DNA of 64,000 bases, taken from Punctularia strigosozonata HHB-11173 SS5 (Eukaryota; Basidiomycota; Agaricomycetes; Corticiales; Punctulariaceae). Below the pieces are notes generated by a model. The model made no database searches, was not told the origin of the DNA, and saw nothing but the letters and a program-made list of their open reading frames with translations. The DNA is taken from contig NW_006767433.1 of assembly GCF_000264995.1 (NCBI RefSeq), positions 4,446,967-4,510,966 of the forward strand, read 5' to 3'. Below are positions 1 to 11,700 of this stretch, piece by piece. The position numbers were made by a program, and so were the translations under genes. How positions within the stretch are numbered: position 1 is the first letter of the stretch; every line of letters begins with the position of its first letter.

Positions 1-2055
1 CGCGTTTGGTTCAGCAACTTCATCTCCCAAGATCGTCTCCGATTTCAACGCTCTCGATGACATAGGCTGGATCACCACCGCCTACTTTGTGTATGTTCAT
101 CTACTGTGTTGCATTCAAATACACAAACTGATCTCTTCGATGCAGGGGCCAGGCCGCGTTCATGCTGATTTTCGGTAAAATCTTGGCGTTCGCGCCCACC
201 AAGGCTGTCATCCTCGTCGCCATCTTCTTGTTCGAGGCAGGCTCTGCCATTTCCGGCGCGTCGCCCAACATGGACGTTCTCCTCTTCGGCCGCACGCTGC
301 AAGGCGTTGGCGCTGCGGGCCTATTCACCGGTACCTTCGCCGCGATCGCCAACGTGAGTGTTTCATTTTTCCTTCGCCGCAAGTCCGATGCTGAGATATA
401 ATTTGGTCGCCAGATTACGACCCTGCACCAACGGCCTCGTGTCATGGGCATGGCTGCGATGGTCTTTGCGCTCGCTTCAGTCATCGGTCCTTTGGTCGGT
501 GGTGCCTTCGCGGACTCTAGCGCGACATGGCGATGGTGCTTCGTGAGCAGCCCCCTTCTTACAAGGTCCCGCTCAACCACTGACACGAAATCAATAGTAC
601 ATCAACTTGCCTATTGGTGGCCTAGCCGCGTTCATCATCGTTATCATTATTCCGTACGCGCCTGCTGCACCGTCTCCCGACGGAAAATCCGGCTGGCGAC
701 GTATTCCGGAAGTAGATTTCATCGGTGAGCTCTTTTTGTTGGCGTTGTCCCCGGGCGTGGTGCTCATTTGTGTCGTCTTAGGCTGTCTCTTGGTCATGGG
801 CGCTACCGTGTGCTTCCTCGTGCCGCTCACCACCGGCGGCAACACCTTCGCTTGGGACAGCGCCGTTGTATGCACCCTTTTCCCGCTTTCCGCCGTCTTC
901 TTCGTCGCGCTGCTGTTCTGGTGCCGATACCGCGGCGAGCGTGCTGTCCTCCCGTTGTTCTTGCTCCGCAACCGAAGCATGATCGGCGCTTCGGGTCACG
1001 CCTTCATGATCTGGGTACGTCTCCTATCTGCGAGATAAACAACACGGGATTCTGATGTTTTGATCCTGCAGGGTGGCATGATGATCTCCTCCGTGTTCCT
1101 TCCGTACTACCTTCAAGCCGTGAAGGGCGTTACCGCCACGCGATCCGCGATCGAGATGCTTCCATTCACCCTCGTCACCACATTCTCCGCTGCGTTCGCC
1201 GGCACGCTAATCTCGAAAACGGGCCACTTCTGGCCCTGGCTCGTCGCCTCTCCGGCTTTCGCTGCGATCGGATAGTGAGCTGACCGTTTCCCTAAGGCTT
1301 TGGCGCGTCCTTACCTCTTCTTGTAGCGGCTTGCTGTACACCCTGGACGTGGACTCGAGCATGTCGAAGGTTTACGGATTCCAGGTCATTACCGCTTTCG
1401 GCATCGGCGCGAGCATGCAGCAGAACATGTTGGTTCCGCAAGGTATGCAAGGCGCGCTTCTTCGTATTCTCGCCGTTCTGACGATAGCCTCACCCAGTCC
1501 TCTACCACGACTCACCGACCAACACCCGACTGGGCATCTCACTCGTGTCCTTCATTGCCTTCATCGGCCGTTCCGTCGCCATCTCCACCGCGTCTGCCGT
1601 CATGCTCAACGAGGTCAGTCCGGTTCACTCTCCGGCCACGGGTTTCATCGCTAACGCCTCATTGGCCAGGTTCGTAAAGAAGTCCCCAAGACGCTACCCA
1701 ACGCCCCCGCAGATATCCTGAAGTTGGTCGAGAGCAGCGTCGAGGCCGTGCGCACTTTACCCGGTGAATACAAGCAAGGCGCGATCATCGCGTACGCCCG
1801 CGCACTCCGCGTCGCGCTCGTCATCGGTGTTCCTTTCAGTACGTCCTTTCATTCCTGTTGGTGCTTCATGGACACCGTGCTGACCGGATCCTCATAGCTG
1901 CCTGCTCCATGCTCGCCGCGCTTTTGATCACCCGGCAAAAGATGGTCAAACCTGGTCCTCCAGCGGACGACGCGGAGGCCAAGGCTGCCGTCGCACCCGT
2001 TGCGGAACCCGCCGCAGGCACATCGTCGGACTCTGCAGATGTTGAAAAGCACTAG
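1..2055 (+). CDS. MFS multidrug transporter, DHA2 (14-helix) type, 5' end missing
   Basis: Plasma- or vacuolar-membrane proton antiporter of the major facilitator superfamily, probably exporting drugs or toxic metabolites. Ten exons join in one frame: 1-90, 146-353, 414-542, 598-724, 782-1014, 1072-1274, 1327-1442, 1498-1613, 1670-1838 and 1898-2055, all with GT-AG introns of 52-60 nt. Visible hallmarks are WITTAYFV in helix 1, a RTLQGVGAAGLF segment, the helix 5 stretch around LASVIGPLVGGAF followed by WRWCF, and later hydrophobic helices including the GIGASMQQNMLVPQ region. The tail after the last helix is short, Ala/Pro-rich and acidic. The N-terminus lies before base 1. The substrate cannot be told. 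It converges on the gene ending at 2437. Confidence 0.9.
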
Positions 2056-2436
2056 AGCAATGACGCGTAAGGCATCAGAGAACACAATGAAATGGACCAT
2101 CTCACGACACATGACACACACACACACACATGCATGCATCGGTATCCCTTGGCGTCGCGTAATACGGTGGACTTTTTATAGGATGCGAATCCGGATGATG
2201 TCTATAATAGACCGACCCAACGACGCTCACCGCTCCATATTTAGTATATTCTGCGTATATAATCTCGTGTATTTTTGCATTACATGGAATATATTTCAGT
2301 CGATATGAAACACGTTGTGGACGGAGGCACAAATACAATGATATCGGGTTCAAGATACAAACGATGGCGAAACCTAGCTTGCCTACGGGGAGAAGGGCGT
2401 TCAACTCAGCGTCCATGCTTCGAAGGCCTGTCCGAT
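2056..2436. other. Convergent intergenic stretch with short AC repeat
   Basis: This 381-base gap lies between two converging stop codons. It holds an (AC)8 microsatellite at 2114-2130 followed by two TGCA units, and AT-rich sequence that probably carries both 3' ends. I see no gene here. Confidence 0.6.
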
Positions 2437-5400
2437 CTAAAGACGCACTCTCGACGTCAAGCATATGTGATCAGATACGGTGCGTACGAGACCATGAGAT
2501 TCATACGTCTTGATCGTCCCGCTCACTTTCTTCAGCTGTATCCCGTAATCGTCAACCAGTCTTCGCGTAACAAGTCCGATGAGCAAGCGTTCATCGAAGC
2601 GCAAGATCTGGATCAAGGGGCAAAATCTCTCGATCGGCAGGATTTCCACCCAGTCATCTTTGCTGGGGTCCGACATACGTAAAATCCGTACGGCTGCTGC
2701 ATCCGATAAATATTTGTTGAGCTTGCCTGTGGGATAAGGGCGAGAACCTAGACGGTCAAAGAAAGCTTCAATGATGGACCGAGAGATTCGTCTGGGATGA
2801 TGTTCAGCGAGAAGACGAGCGACGGGTTGAAATATCCCCAGGTCTGGAAGTAATGGTGACCAGCTGCAATTGCCTAGCCCTTCTTGCCGCCCTGGGGACT
2901 TGTCCTTCACCCCCTGTTCGGTGGGTGTCAAGGCTCGCGGAACAGGTGCTTGCGTGGGTGTCGTCATGGTCTGCGCTACTGGTTCTTGCGATAGCAACGC
3001 GTGTAAGACCGCCCTTGATTCTACTGCCGCACCCGCGTTCGCAGCCAGGAGATCTTGCATAGAGTTTGTGAGGCCGGCGCAACCCAGCGTCACATCCCAT
3101 TCAACCACACCGGACTGGCCGAAACGCTGGAGGTAATTTCCATCGATGAGTGGCATACCCGTGCCAGCAAATCGAACATTCCCGCGTTGCGCCAATTCCG
3201 ACACCGACGGTCGCTCCTGTCCTTCCTTGCCGAAGTTGATTAAGGTCCATACTAGGGGACAAGCATGATGGAGCGTAACCTGCATGCAGGTTTGACCCTC
3301 CTGTATGTCAATTAAGTACAGCTGACGAGCATCCGTCAGATATGCCCCGTCCCGCCGCGTCGGGTCGAAGGAAGGTATCCTCAATGCGAGATGCCGCAGC
3401 ACGTCGCGAACTTGCGTCACCCGTTTGCCAACGGCGGCATTCTGGATCAAGAGGTAAACCAACGGCGAAAAACGGGTCCATGCGGATTCCGCGTCAGTTT
3501 GGAAGCTGCGCTGCTCTTTTCGTGGTGCAGGACTCGTTTCACTCCCGGCTGCGAGGACAGCGTCGCCATCGTGAGCCTTGGTAGAAGGCACGAACATCGT
3601 AGCCAACGGCGAAAGGCCGCGTGAAGTGCATTCCGATATTGCTGACTCTTCGCTTCCATGTAAGGTTACGGGAGGGACCACGCGCGCAACGGAAGATATC
3701 GTGGCCGCTTCTCCGACGTCCACTGTCCGAATAATCGACACCTGAGTTGTATCGGACTGGTCGTCCTCGTCACCGTCGGCCTCAGGATCGACGGTTTTTG
3801 CGAGGGCGATGCTGAGCGCGTCTGTTCGATCAAGATCCTCGAGCACGTCCGAGTCAACTTCATCGGCGACGAGCTCTAATCTCTTGTCGTGGAGGCGAAC
3901 GAGGCCCATGTGAATCGCAGCCTGCAGATATGATTCGAAATACCGGAAAGCAATGGTTCCAGGGAATGCCAACTCAATCCCACGCGCAATGACCTTTTCC
4001 GGCGAAGGTTGACGGATGCCCTCAGCACGCAGGCCAAGAAGTACCCAGATAAGGGGCCCCATGTTGTGTAAAACAACGTATGAGTCATGGTCAGGGCCCT
4101 TCACCGCGATGAGCGACAGGCTTACGGCACCAGAGATATATCTGAGGAGCCCCATGGTGGTATGCGGTGGGTTGGAAAGGCCGTTCAAGTGGTCGGCAAG
4201 TTGACGTAGTGTGACTCGACGAACGCCGGCAAGGCGTTTGAGCTTGAAGAAGTCTATCAAGGGAGAATAGAGCGCGATATACCTTGGCTCAGACGCATTC
4301 CGAACATTCTCCGGTGTTCGAGTCGTGAGGGAGGTGAGATAAGGCTCTGAGTCGGCACTAATTCTTGAACCAGGGAAACCCTGAGCCATTCCGGCGGTGT
4401 GTTCTGGGGTTCTAGCATCGTTCGCAAGCCTGAATGCCGGTGCTGTGGGGTTAAGTGGAGAGCTAATGCGTGGGGATTCCGTTCCCAAAGATTTTCGAGT
4501 CGGTGTCGATTTCAGGTCATCCAGATCGACTCGTGAAACTGCTTGCGTATCTTGTCCATCGACAGTGCCTGCGATGGGCGTCGCCAGTCTCATACGACCC
4601 GCATACAAGTCCCATTCTACGACACTTTCGCGTCGAGCGTCCATCAAGCGGCGAAGAGTCATACGGGAGTCCCATGTATCAGGGAAAAGGCTGCGTCCAC
4701 GAGCTTCCACGTCGACTCTCTTAGGATGAAAGTCGCCTTCCGCATGCAGCAATTGCAAAATGAACACGAGATGCCCATACTTGGCCCAACGAAGGGCGGG
4801 TGGCTCGGATCTGATTCCCGCTTCTAGAATACCCTCATCGATCGCACTTTTGATGTAGGCCGTAACGTCTTCAGCAGGCCGGAGAGGCGAGCATGGAAGA
4901 GAAGCGAGATGGTCATCCAAGATACTCCAGGGTATACTGGTGCCTCTACGCAACTCCTCCTTGTCAAGAAGGCTGACGAGTGGCAAGAAACGGTATTGTG
5001 CTGTCCATATCTTGCTATCAGCTGGCTGAGGGGCCTCACTGGCAGATGACCTCGTTTCCCGCCGCCCAGACGTTCCCAGGACAAGAACAGGACCGTCAAC
5101 ATCAAGACGATTTTCATCGGCGATTTGTACAGATATGGTTGTGGCATGTGTCTCCGGAATGAATCGTTGACGCTGGTTCTCCTGCGCTAATATGGGGGGA
5201 GTAGAATCGGCGCTTGAATCCGCTAACGAGTCACTGTCGACCGTGAGTGGAGGAGAGGAGAGCCCCGCAAACGCCGCGATCGCTTGCCGCTCGTGAGATG
5301 CATAAATGTTGGCGATGGGAGTGGAAGAGGTTCTCGGCCGGACAACCAGATGGCCCATTCCAAGACGGGTGACATTTGTGGTCGAGCCATCTTGCCCAAG

Positions 5401-7086
5401 ATCCCCGTTCCCTACTATTGCCGCCGTAGGTGCTAACAGGATCGCCTCTCGATCCGTCAAGCCAATAAGCTTCAGCGAGGTTAGCGTAACGTCAAGACCA
5501 AATGATGACCGCAAGACGTACCTTCCGAAATATGGCATCTCTTTCGTGAGAGTTCACCGGCACATGCTGCATAAGGTACTTGAACCAAGAAGGGGAACTG
5601 ATCCTATGCAGGAAAACAGCGGAAATATGCGGCATCAGCCGAGCTGGTACCGCTGGTAGCTCAGCCTGCGCGATATAAACACTGGTGCCGTATCGAGTTG
5701 AATCTCTCATGATACTCTGGACAGTCTCCGTGAATGTGGTATTATCGACGCCATCTGCGCTCTGGTATCGTGGTGAGCGATTACATCTGAACGAAAACGT
5801 CCAGACATACTGCATATATATTTTCGAGCACTAGGGCGAATTTCCCATGAGAATAGATACGATAGGCTGGATCCACTGATGTTCACCTAGAACTTTGTGC
5901 GTTATCGAGACGCAACTCATATATACAACGGCAACGAGTTCCAGAAGTGCCATGACGCTATCAGTATCCAGGAAAGGTGAAGCTAGGCTATCACAGTTGT
6001 GTGTCAGAGCCCGCTTGACGGAAAACTGAAGCTGCCTACTGGACGATTGTCAAAGAACCATTTGAAACTGTAGCTTCAGGTGTAGGCTTTGTCGATGACG
6101 ACGCCGTACACTCCCGCAGGAGAGCCAAACGACAGCGCATTTGTGCGGACTCCGCTGATTCTGACGGAAGAGCTTCTATCGTAAGAGCGAGTGCCTCGTA
6201 GTCATATTCTTTCAGTGAATATAGAAAGGCATTCAGACATTGTACAGCAGGTGAGAACGCGCCTAACGGAGCATGGTCAGCAACATTCGAGCTCAGTGAC
6301 CGCAGCGCACCATGGCAACCATTAGGACGGAAATAACGCATGAGCCGTTCCCCTGTCAAATCTTGGGCTTGAAATTGCAGTGCTCGTACTTCAACGTCCG
6401 GGTGATTTGCGTACGTCCTCTGCATGTATGTTAATGAAGCCGGCCTGTGCACACAGTTAAGACCTCGGACTTTCTAGGCTGCGATCGTCACATACAATAC
6501 ATGAATTGAGGCCGTCGGTGCCTTCCCATCAGGCGTGCGAGCATCGTCGTTTCCGAACAAGGACGCAAGAGAAGAAGGACCAATGGCAAGCCCCGTACTT
6601 GGTTCCACGCGGAGTCTATACAAGGCGTGGTCAGAGGGCTCGGGCATTGGGGCTTCTCCGGGGAAACGTACGCAAGGACACTCCGGGTTCTTTGACCTTG
6701 GCGAGGCTCAACCGTGAGCGCATTCTCAACCAAAGCCGCCAGCGTCATCTCGCGTCCAAAGGTCTGCAACAGTCGCTTCTTAGGACACGTATACCCGCAA
6801 GCCATGAGGATAGCCCGCTTACGGGTAATCCGGAGACAAGCGCATGAAACGGCACATTCGAATTCGAGAAAAGGGCGGTGCGATTTTTGACGTTCGAAAA
6901 GCCGTCCTCTTCACCTTGTACCAAGGGGTCCAAGGCTGATCCATATAATGACAGACAACGGGAGATATCCTCGCCTAAGACGTGGATGGCCTCGTGCGTA
7001 ATGAGCGGGGCGGATGCGAAGGTTATACGTTCGGAAGCGTCGTCATCGCAAAGCAAGTCCAGCTCAGAGTCAAGCTGAGAATGCAT
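2437..7086 (-). CDS. P-loop NTPase paralog A: degenerate ATPase core with a large helix-module array
   Basis: Homolog of the gene at 21678-24218. Exon 1 is 7086-6823 and exon 2 starts at 6763. The intron between them (6822-6764) falls inside the P-loop exactly as in paralog B, but the spliced residues read SGLP/TFGREMT where B has CGAQ/GRGKSHS, so the Walker lysine and serine are lost. Later exons include 6452-6041 (approximate ends), a 20-nt microexon at 5830-5811, 5761 to about 5526, and one long exon 5469-2437. The microexon encodes VLENIY where B has VLDEAH, so Walker B is lost too. The last exon codes about 1010 open residues holding four copies of a roughly 140-residue module, each made of two halves of the form F-x-P-L-V-x-L-L ... 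A-x-x-x-G-I/V. They look like paired winged-helix (OST-HTH/LOTUS-like) units. The long open frame and kept splice sites argue for a working, non-ATPase protein. Role unknown. Confidence 0.75.
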
Positions 7087-7550
7087 GATACAACGTGAGA
7101 GAACCCTCTCGTCCGAGGCTCAGATGGCGAATGCCAAGTGCCGGCTCATACGTTTCCTCCGTCGTTCGTCGTCCATGAGGCGGGATGATCACGTGTACGT
7201 TGTGGATGCTGTCGCAACATCCCGATCCGTGTCAGACGGAGCCTTGAACCCTCGGCGGGTCATGAGCAGCGTGAGGGGGGCCGCCATTGATGTTGACCTT
7301 GGAAGGGTACTGAGCAGGCATTGCGTATCGGAGGCAACATTACCAAGTTTTACGCGTAGCGGCGGATCAGACGCCGATAAGATTAGATGTTCACGGCACA
7401 GCCTCCGACCATACGGTTCATCCCTGTTCATCCACGTCGCCGCCGCCGAATTCCGCTGGCAACTTGTCTCGACCCAACATCTGATCCTCTTCCTCCGCCT
7501 TACTAAAACCGCCACCCTCGGCGCTTGCATCCACCTGCTGCAACGCCATC
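7087..7550. promoter_or_regulatory. Shared divergent promoter region, P-loop gene A / PBDC1
   Basis: 464 bases separate the ATG of the minus-strand P-loop gene (7086) from the ATG of PBDC1 (7551). The stretch just before PBDC1 (about 7430-7545) is C/T-rich, as is common in fungal promoters. No TATA box or specific factor site stands out. Confidence 0.45.
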
Positions 7551-8442
7551 ATGTCTCAGCCTTTCGACCCGAACACGGCCCAGAATGCCATCGAGGTTCG
7601 TGTGCACGAAAGTACTCCAATCCTGCGCGCTGATGCAGCCTATCTGGCTTCCAGATTGAAAAACAGTATGATCTGCCGAATATACCACCCGATTCTGTGC
7701 TAACTGTTACGAAAGGTTTGCTGTGAGGGCCGTCGAGCAGGCGCAGGTAACATTTGACGTATTGGGCTTCAGCGGTTGGCGGCGGCTGAGTATATTCTCA
7801 GACGTACTGGAACCTGATGGAGAGAGTCAATCCTCGGGAATTGAAACTCACGAGGTATTCTCCCCCTGTTGTGAAGAAGCCATTGTCGACTTTGCTGATG
7901 AAGCACTAGCTACGACGACGAAATATTTGAACACACTATGAAAGCGTTCCCGGAGCTTGCAGAGGACAATTACGCGAAACTCATCGTGATTGACGAGGAC
8001 TGGATGAAGAGCAAGGACGGGAAGACTCGTTGGCGGGACTTCATGATGGCGTATGTGCCCCACACTCGCACGCTGCATGGTCTCATCCTCGACCCAGCTA
8101 CGAAAAGAAGATCAAGGACTACAACTTCGGATCTCTCATAAGAACGGACTGCCGCGATGAATACGGCGAGCGAAACACGATCTTTGGTGTGTTCCAAGCG
8201 AGGCTCCTCCGCCCACCGCAATGTTGATGGCTTTCTAGTGACACGCATACAATTCTACGCCTTTGAGGTGCGTTTGTCACTCATTGCTGGCGCGGGAGCT
8301 CGTTGACACCGTGCATAGATCGCACGCAACAGGTTGGGCCTAAACGACAAGGCGCATGAAATTGCTAAGGCAGAAGCTGAGAAGGAACGGATCAAGGCTG
8401 AGAAGGAGAAGGCCAAAAAGAAGAAGTCAGGAGCATCATAAC
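7551..8442 (+). CDS. PBDC1-type protein (polysaccharide biosynthesis domain-containing 1; yeast YPL225W family)
   Basis: Small conserved eukaryotic protein; the yeast member has been linked to chaperoning of nascent translation factors, so the family name is misleading. Reading through seven or eight short exons gives MSQPFDPNTAQNAIE, then IEKQFAVRAVEQAQ, TYWNLMERVNPRELKLT, YDDEIFEH, a block ending WRDFMMA, then YEKKIKDYNFGSLIRTD and a TRIQFYAFEIARNR block. The YDDEI, K-W-R-F and DYNFG-L-R motifs match the family. The C-terminus after about residue 150 is a Lys/Glu-rich helix (KAEAEKERIKAEKEKAKKKK). The start is the first ATG of the open frame, and the stop TAA is at 8440-8442. Introns are 45-90 nt. 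TOF1 follows on the same strand after 338 bases. Confidence 0.85.
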
Positions 8443-8780
8443 GCGCTGCGGCAATCGTTGCGATACTTACCTCCGCCGTTACGGTATATTCGGGGCACAT
8501 TAGTCGACACGGCATATTGTAACTTGTAAAAGTATCATCATAGGACACAACCGCAGGCGTTGTTACTGGTAGCCATTACGATTACCCTGATAGCACGAGT
8601 ACTCGGTTTGTGTCAGGGCGACACGGACAAGACGGAAGCTGAATACTGTAGTATGTAGCTTATAGTCATAAAATTCCGCCTTGACGCGTCTCCGAAACGA
8701 GCGCGTCGCGCCAAAGACGCGTCTGGTCACGTTCACGTTTTGGCCATCCCTTTCCTCCTTCCTCACCGACCTCAGCAGCC
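8443..8780. promoter_or_regulatory. Intergenic region upstream of TOF1
   Basis: 338 bases between the PBDC1 stop and the TOF1 ATG. It must hold the PBDC1 3' end and the TOF1 promoter. Two ACGCGTC copies (about 8682-8688 and 8716-8722) resemble the MluI cell-cycle box (ACGCGT) that drives replication genes in yeast. That link to a replication gene is an inference. Confidence 0.4.
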
Positions 8781-11700
8781 ATGGACAACGAAATAATCGA
8801 CCTCTCGAATGCATTGGACTCTGATGACGAATATGACGACGCCGAGTACAATTCGCGCCGCGCCGTCCTGGAACCCGCCATCCGCAGCGTTGTCGATGCG
8901 CTTGGCGGCGTCGAATCCGGCGTATACCGACTGGGGGACGAGTGCTACGGTTGTCTCAAAGACCTCAAGAAGTTCTGGCGCAAGGACGACACGGACGACG
9001 ACAGGACAGTAGCGCGTATCTTGTTCGAATGTCGCGTCCTGCCCAATGACCTCGTTCCCATCCTCCTCGAGACCGCGGGAAAAGGCTTTCTGGAAGACAA
9101 ACGTGCCATTGCAGTAGCAGATTTATGTTGCGCCATGACCTGGCCGATAGACTTGGCAGAGGAGCTGAAGGAGCTCGATGAGCAGTTGGACAAGGGCGCA
9201 GACTACACGCAACTCCTGTTAAGCCACCTCCACTACAAAGCCGCGCTGCTCAAACCGGGCGTGTTCAAAGCCCTTATTGGGATTGTATTCCCCTGCCTAG
9301 CTAAGGATGCGAAGCAGCGCAAGGAACGCGATGCACAGGTCATCAACCTCGTCCTCCATCTCATCCGAAACCTGGCGTTCATCAAGGATCTGCCCGTCAA
9401 CGCGCATGCATCTTCCGATCTCGCTGAGTATGCAGGTCTTCAGGCAAAGCTCATCCGCGCCCTCCAAGAAGCTCACGCGTTTGACTTGCTCCTCACTATC
9501 TCATCGAATGCCAAGGAACCACTCTTCAATCAATGGAATACCATCGTCCTGGAGATATTTTACTTGCTGTTCCGAGGCGTCGATCCCGCGTCGCTTGCTA
9601 TGGACCAGACGAAGGTAGGCTTGCTGCCCAACAACTTCGTGCTGTCATTGATGGCTTGATCATAGCAACCTGCGAAAAATCTCTCGCGCCTACTGCTCAT
9701 CGAGGACCAACGAAGACGTGATTACGCCCGCAATGCTGCTAGTAGACACTCACGCTTCGGAACTACTATCTCGGTCAAGCTTAATCCGAAGAAGGCTGCC
9801 CAGGACGCTGCCGCTCCTTCTTCCACCGACCAAGCTTTCGTGTTACATCGTCAGCAAGCTATCACGAAGGAATCGGGCGCGGTTCTCGACATGGCAGCTG
9901 CAAAACGTAATAAGACGACCAAGGGCAAGAAGATAGACGAGCTCGCTAGGGAGGATAACTTGAACCTAGAGGCCCGTGACGTTCTGAAGCAGGTTGCTGA
10001 GAACTTCGTCGAGGCGGGGTTTAATCGTGGGTTATCACTCCACTCTGGCGCGCAGCAAACTATACTCAACAGACCTATCTAGCCCTCCTGGCGAGCCTAC
10101 TGAAAGATATCAAAGCGGAGCGGCCTAAGATCTCAGAGAAAGACCATCTCAGGCTGCTCTATGTTACCAAATGGTTCCTGGCCTTCTTTCACGAAGTGCG
10201 TTCGGAACGGAGCAAGCGTGGCAGTGGTGCGTTGCGGTATATCGGACGGGACGCCGGAACCTGATCACACGACATGTCTTAGACCAATGGAGCTTCGGAT
10301 TGATCGCTGAAGTCACGGAGCGAGGCTGGATCGTATGGGTGCTAAAGCGCATGCGTGAAGCTGTTGAAGAGAAGGTCTGACCTCCTTAGAGTCTGCGCGC
10401 TGGTGAAGGGGACACTGATATGTTCTTTAGCCGAAGGCATGGAACGAGCTGCAAGCGGGAATAGAATGCCTCACACAGCTGTTGCTCCTGATCGAGAGGT
10501 ATGTGGTCCCGTGCCCGGCATCTTGGACGATCCGCGTCTCAAGTTATTCCCGCCATGTTACAAGCATGCAGTCTGTATCGGATACCGAACCGGACGCCGA
10601 AGATACCACCGAAACGGCGAATGTTTTACAGCAACAGATCATATACAACGGCGAGGTCCTCGATATAGCGTTCGAGAGCCTGCGAAGCTACAAAGAGGGT
10701 ACACAGTCTCTAAAGTACTTGGATTCGAGCGTAGCTTTAGGATATATTCTGCTCAGGTAGGCCATCGTCTGGTTCAGAGAAAAGCGCGGGCTGATCATGG
10801 ATGTTTAGGCTGCTGGAGAAGTGGGGAAAGAGAGGTACACATGAGATGTACGTAAGGAAGAAGGCAAAGGCCCGAGGAAAGAAGAAGGCCGCGGGTACGT
10901 CCGTCCACGTTGCTGTGCGCATGCCTGGTCAGGTGTTGATGGTGATTCAACGTCTCGTGCTCGATCTAGGCAAGTTAGTCGAGGAGGGAGAAGGAGTACC
11001 TGACGTGGAAGATATCGAGCCCGATAGTGCCGACGAAGAGATCATCCGCGAAACCATGTTCACGTTCGAAACGTTTGAAGCTGTGCGTCAGCAACTATAC
11101 AGGCTTCTGGGCCGCAGGTCTGAGTGGCCCATTGATTACTGATAATTTCCGTCGTCGACAGCGATTTGCGCATGCCGAGGTGAATAATACGCTTCTAACG
11201 TATTTGGCTCGGTACAAGGAGTTTCAATCGGCCGAGAGCATGAAGCGTGTGGTCAGCCTGTTGCATCGTCAGGCGGTCCGGACCAAAGCCGAAGGACTCT
11301 TCTTCAAGGTCCGTATCTGATGCTGCGCTGGAATCTGCCGTTTATAGTGTATACCCGGGCCTTGTGCAGGTCTCAACGCTAGACCTGTTCAAATCCATAC
11401 TTGCCAACCAGAAGTCACTCCCGAAAGAACAGTCGTACAAAGACTTGTTAAGTCTGATCAATTACGTACTACGCAAGTTCTTCAAGGCGGTGGAAGAAGA
11501 ACCTTTCTTGGTAATCGAGGTAAGTCGATTTGTTTTTGGCTAACGCTGCACTTGGCGCGTGCTAAGGTGGTGGTGGACAGGCATGGTTCCCCAAGAATCG
11601 GGGTCAATGGAAGCAATTCTCTAGCTGGGAACCCGAGAAGAAGGAGAAGCGGTACAACACGGCGGCAGACGCGCGACTCCCACCTGACGTGCAGGTCAAG

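Noticed and set aside
2437-7086. P-loop paralog A as a plain pseudogene
   Set aside because: Kept splice sites, a matching 20-nt microexon and about 1010 open codons in the last exon argue for a maintained protein.
7085-7633. 182-codon plus-strand open frame before PBDC1
   Set aside because: It overlaps the promoter and first exon of PBDC1 in another frame and has no motif.
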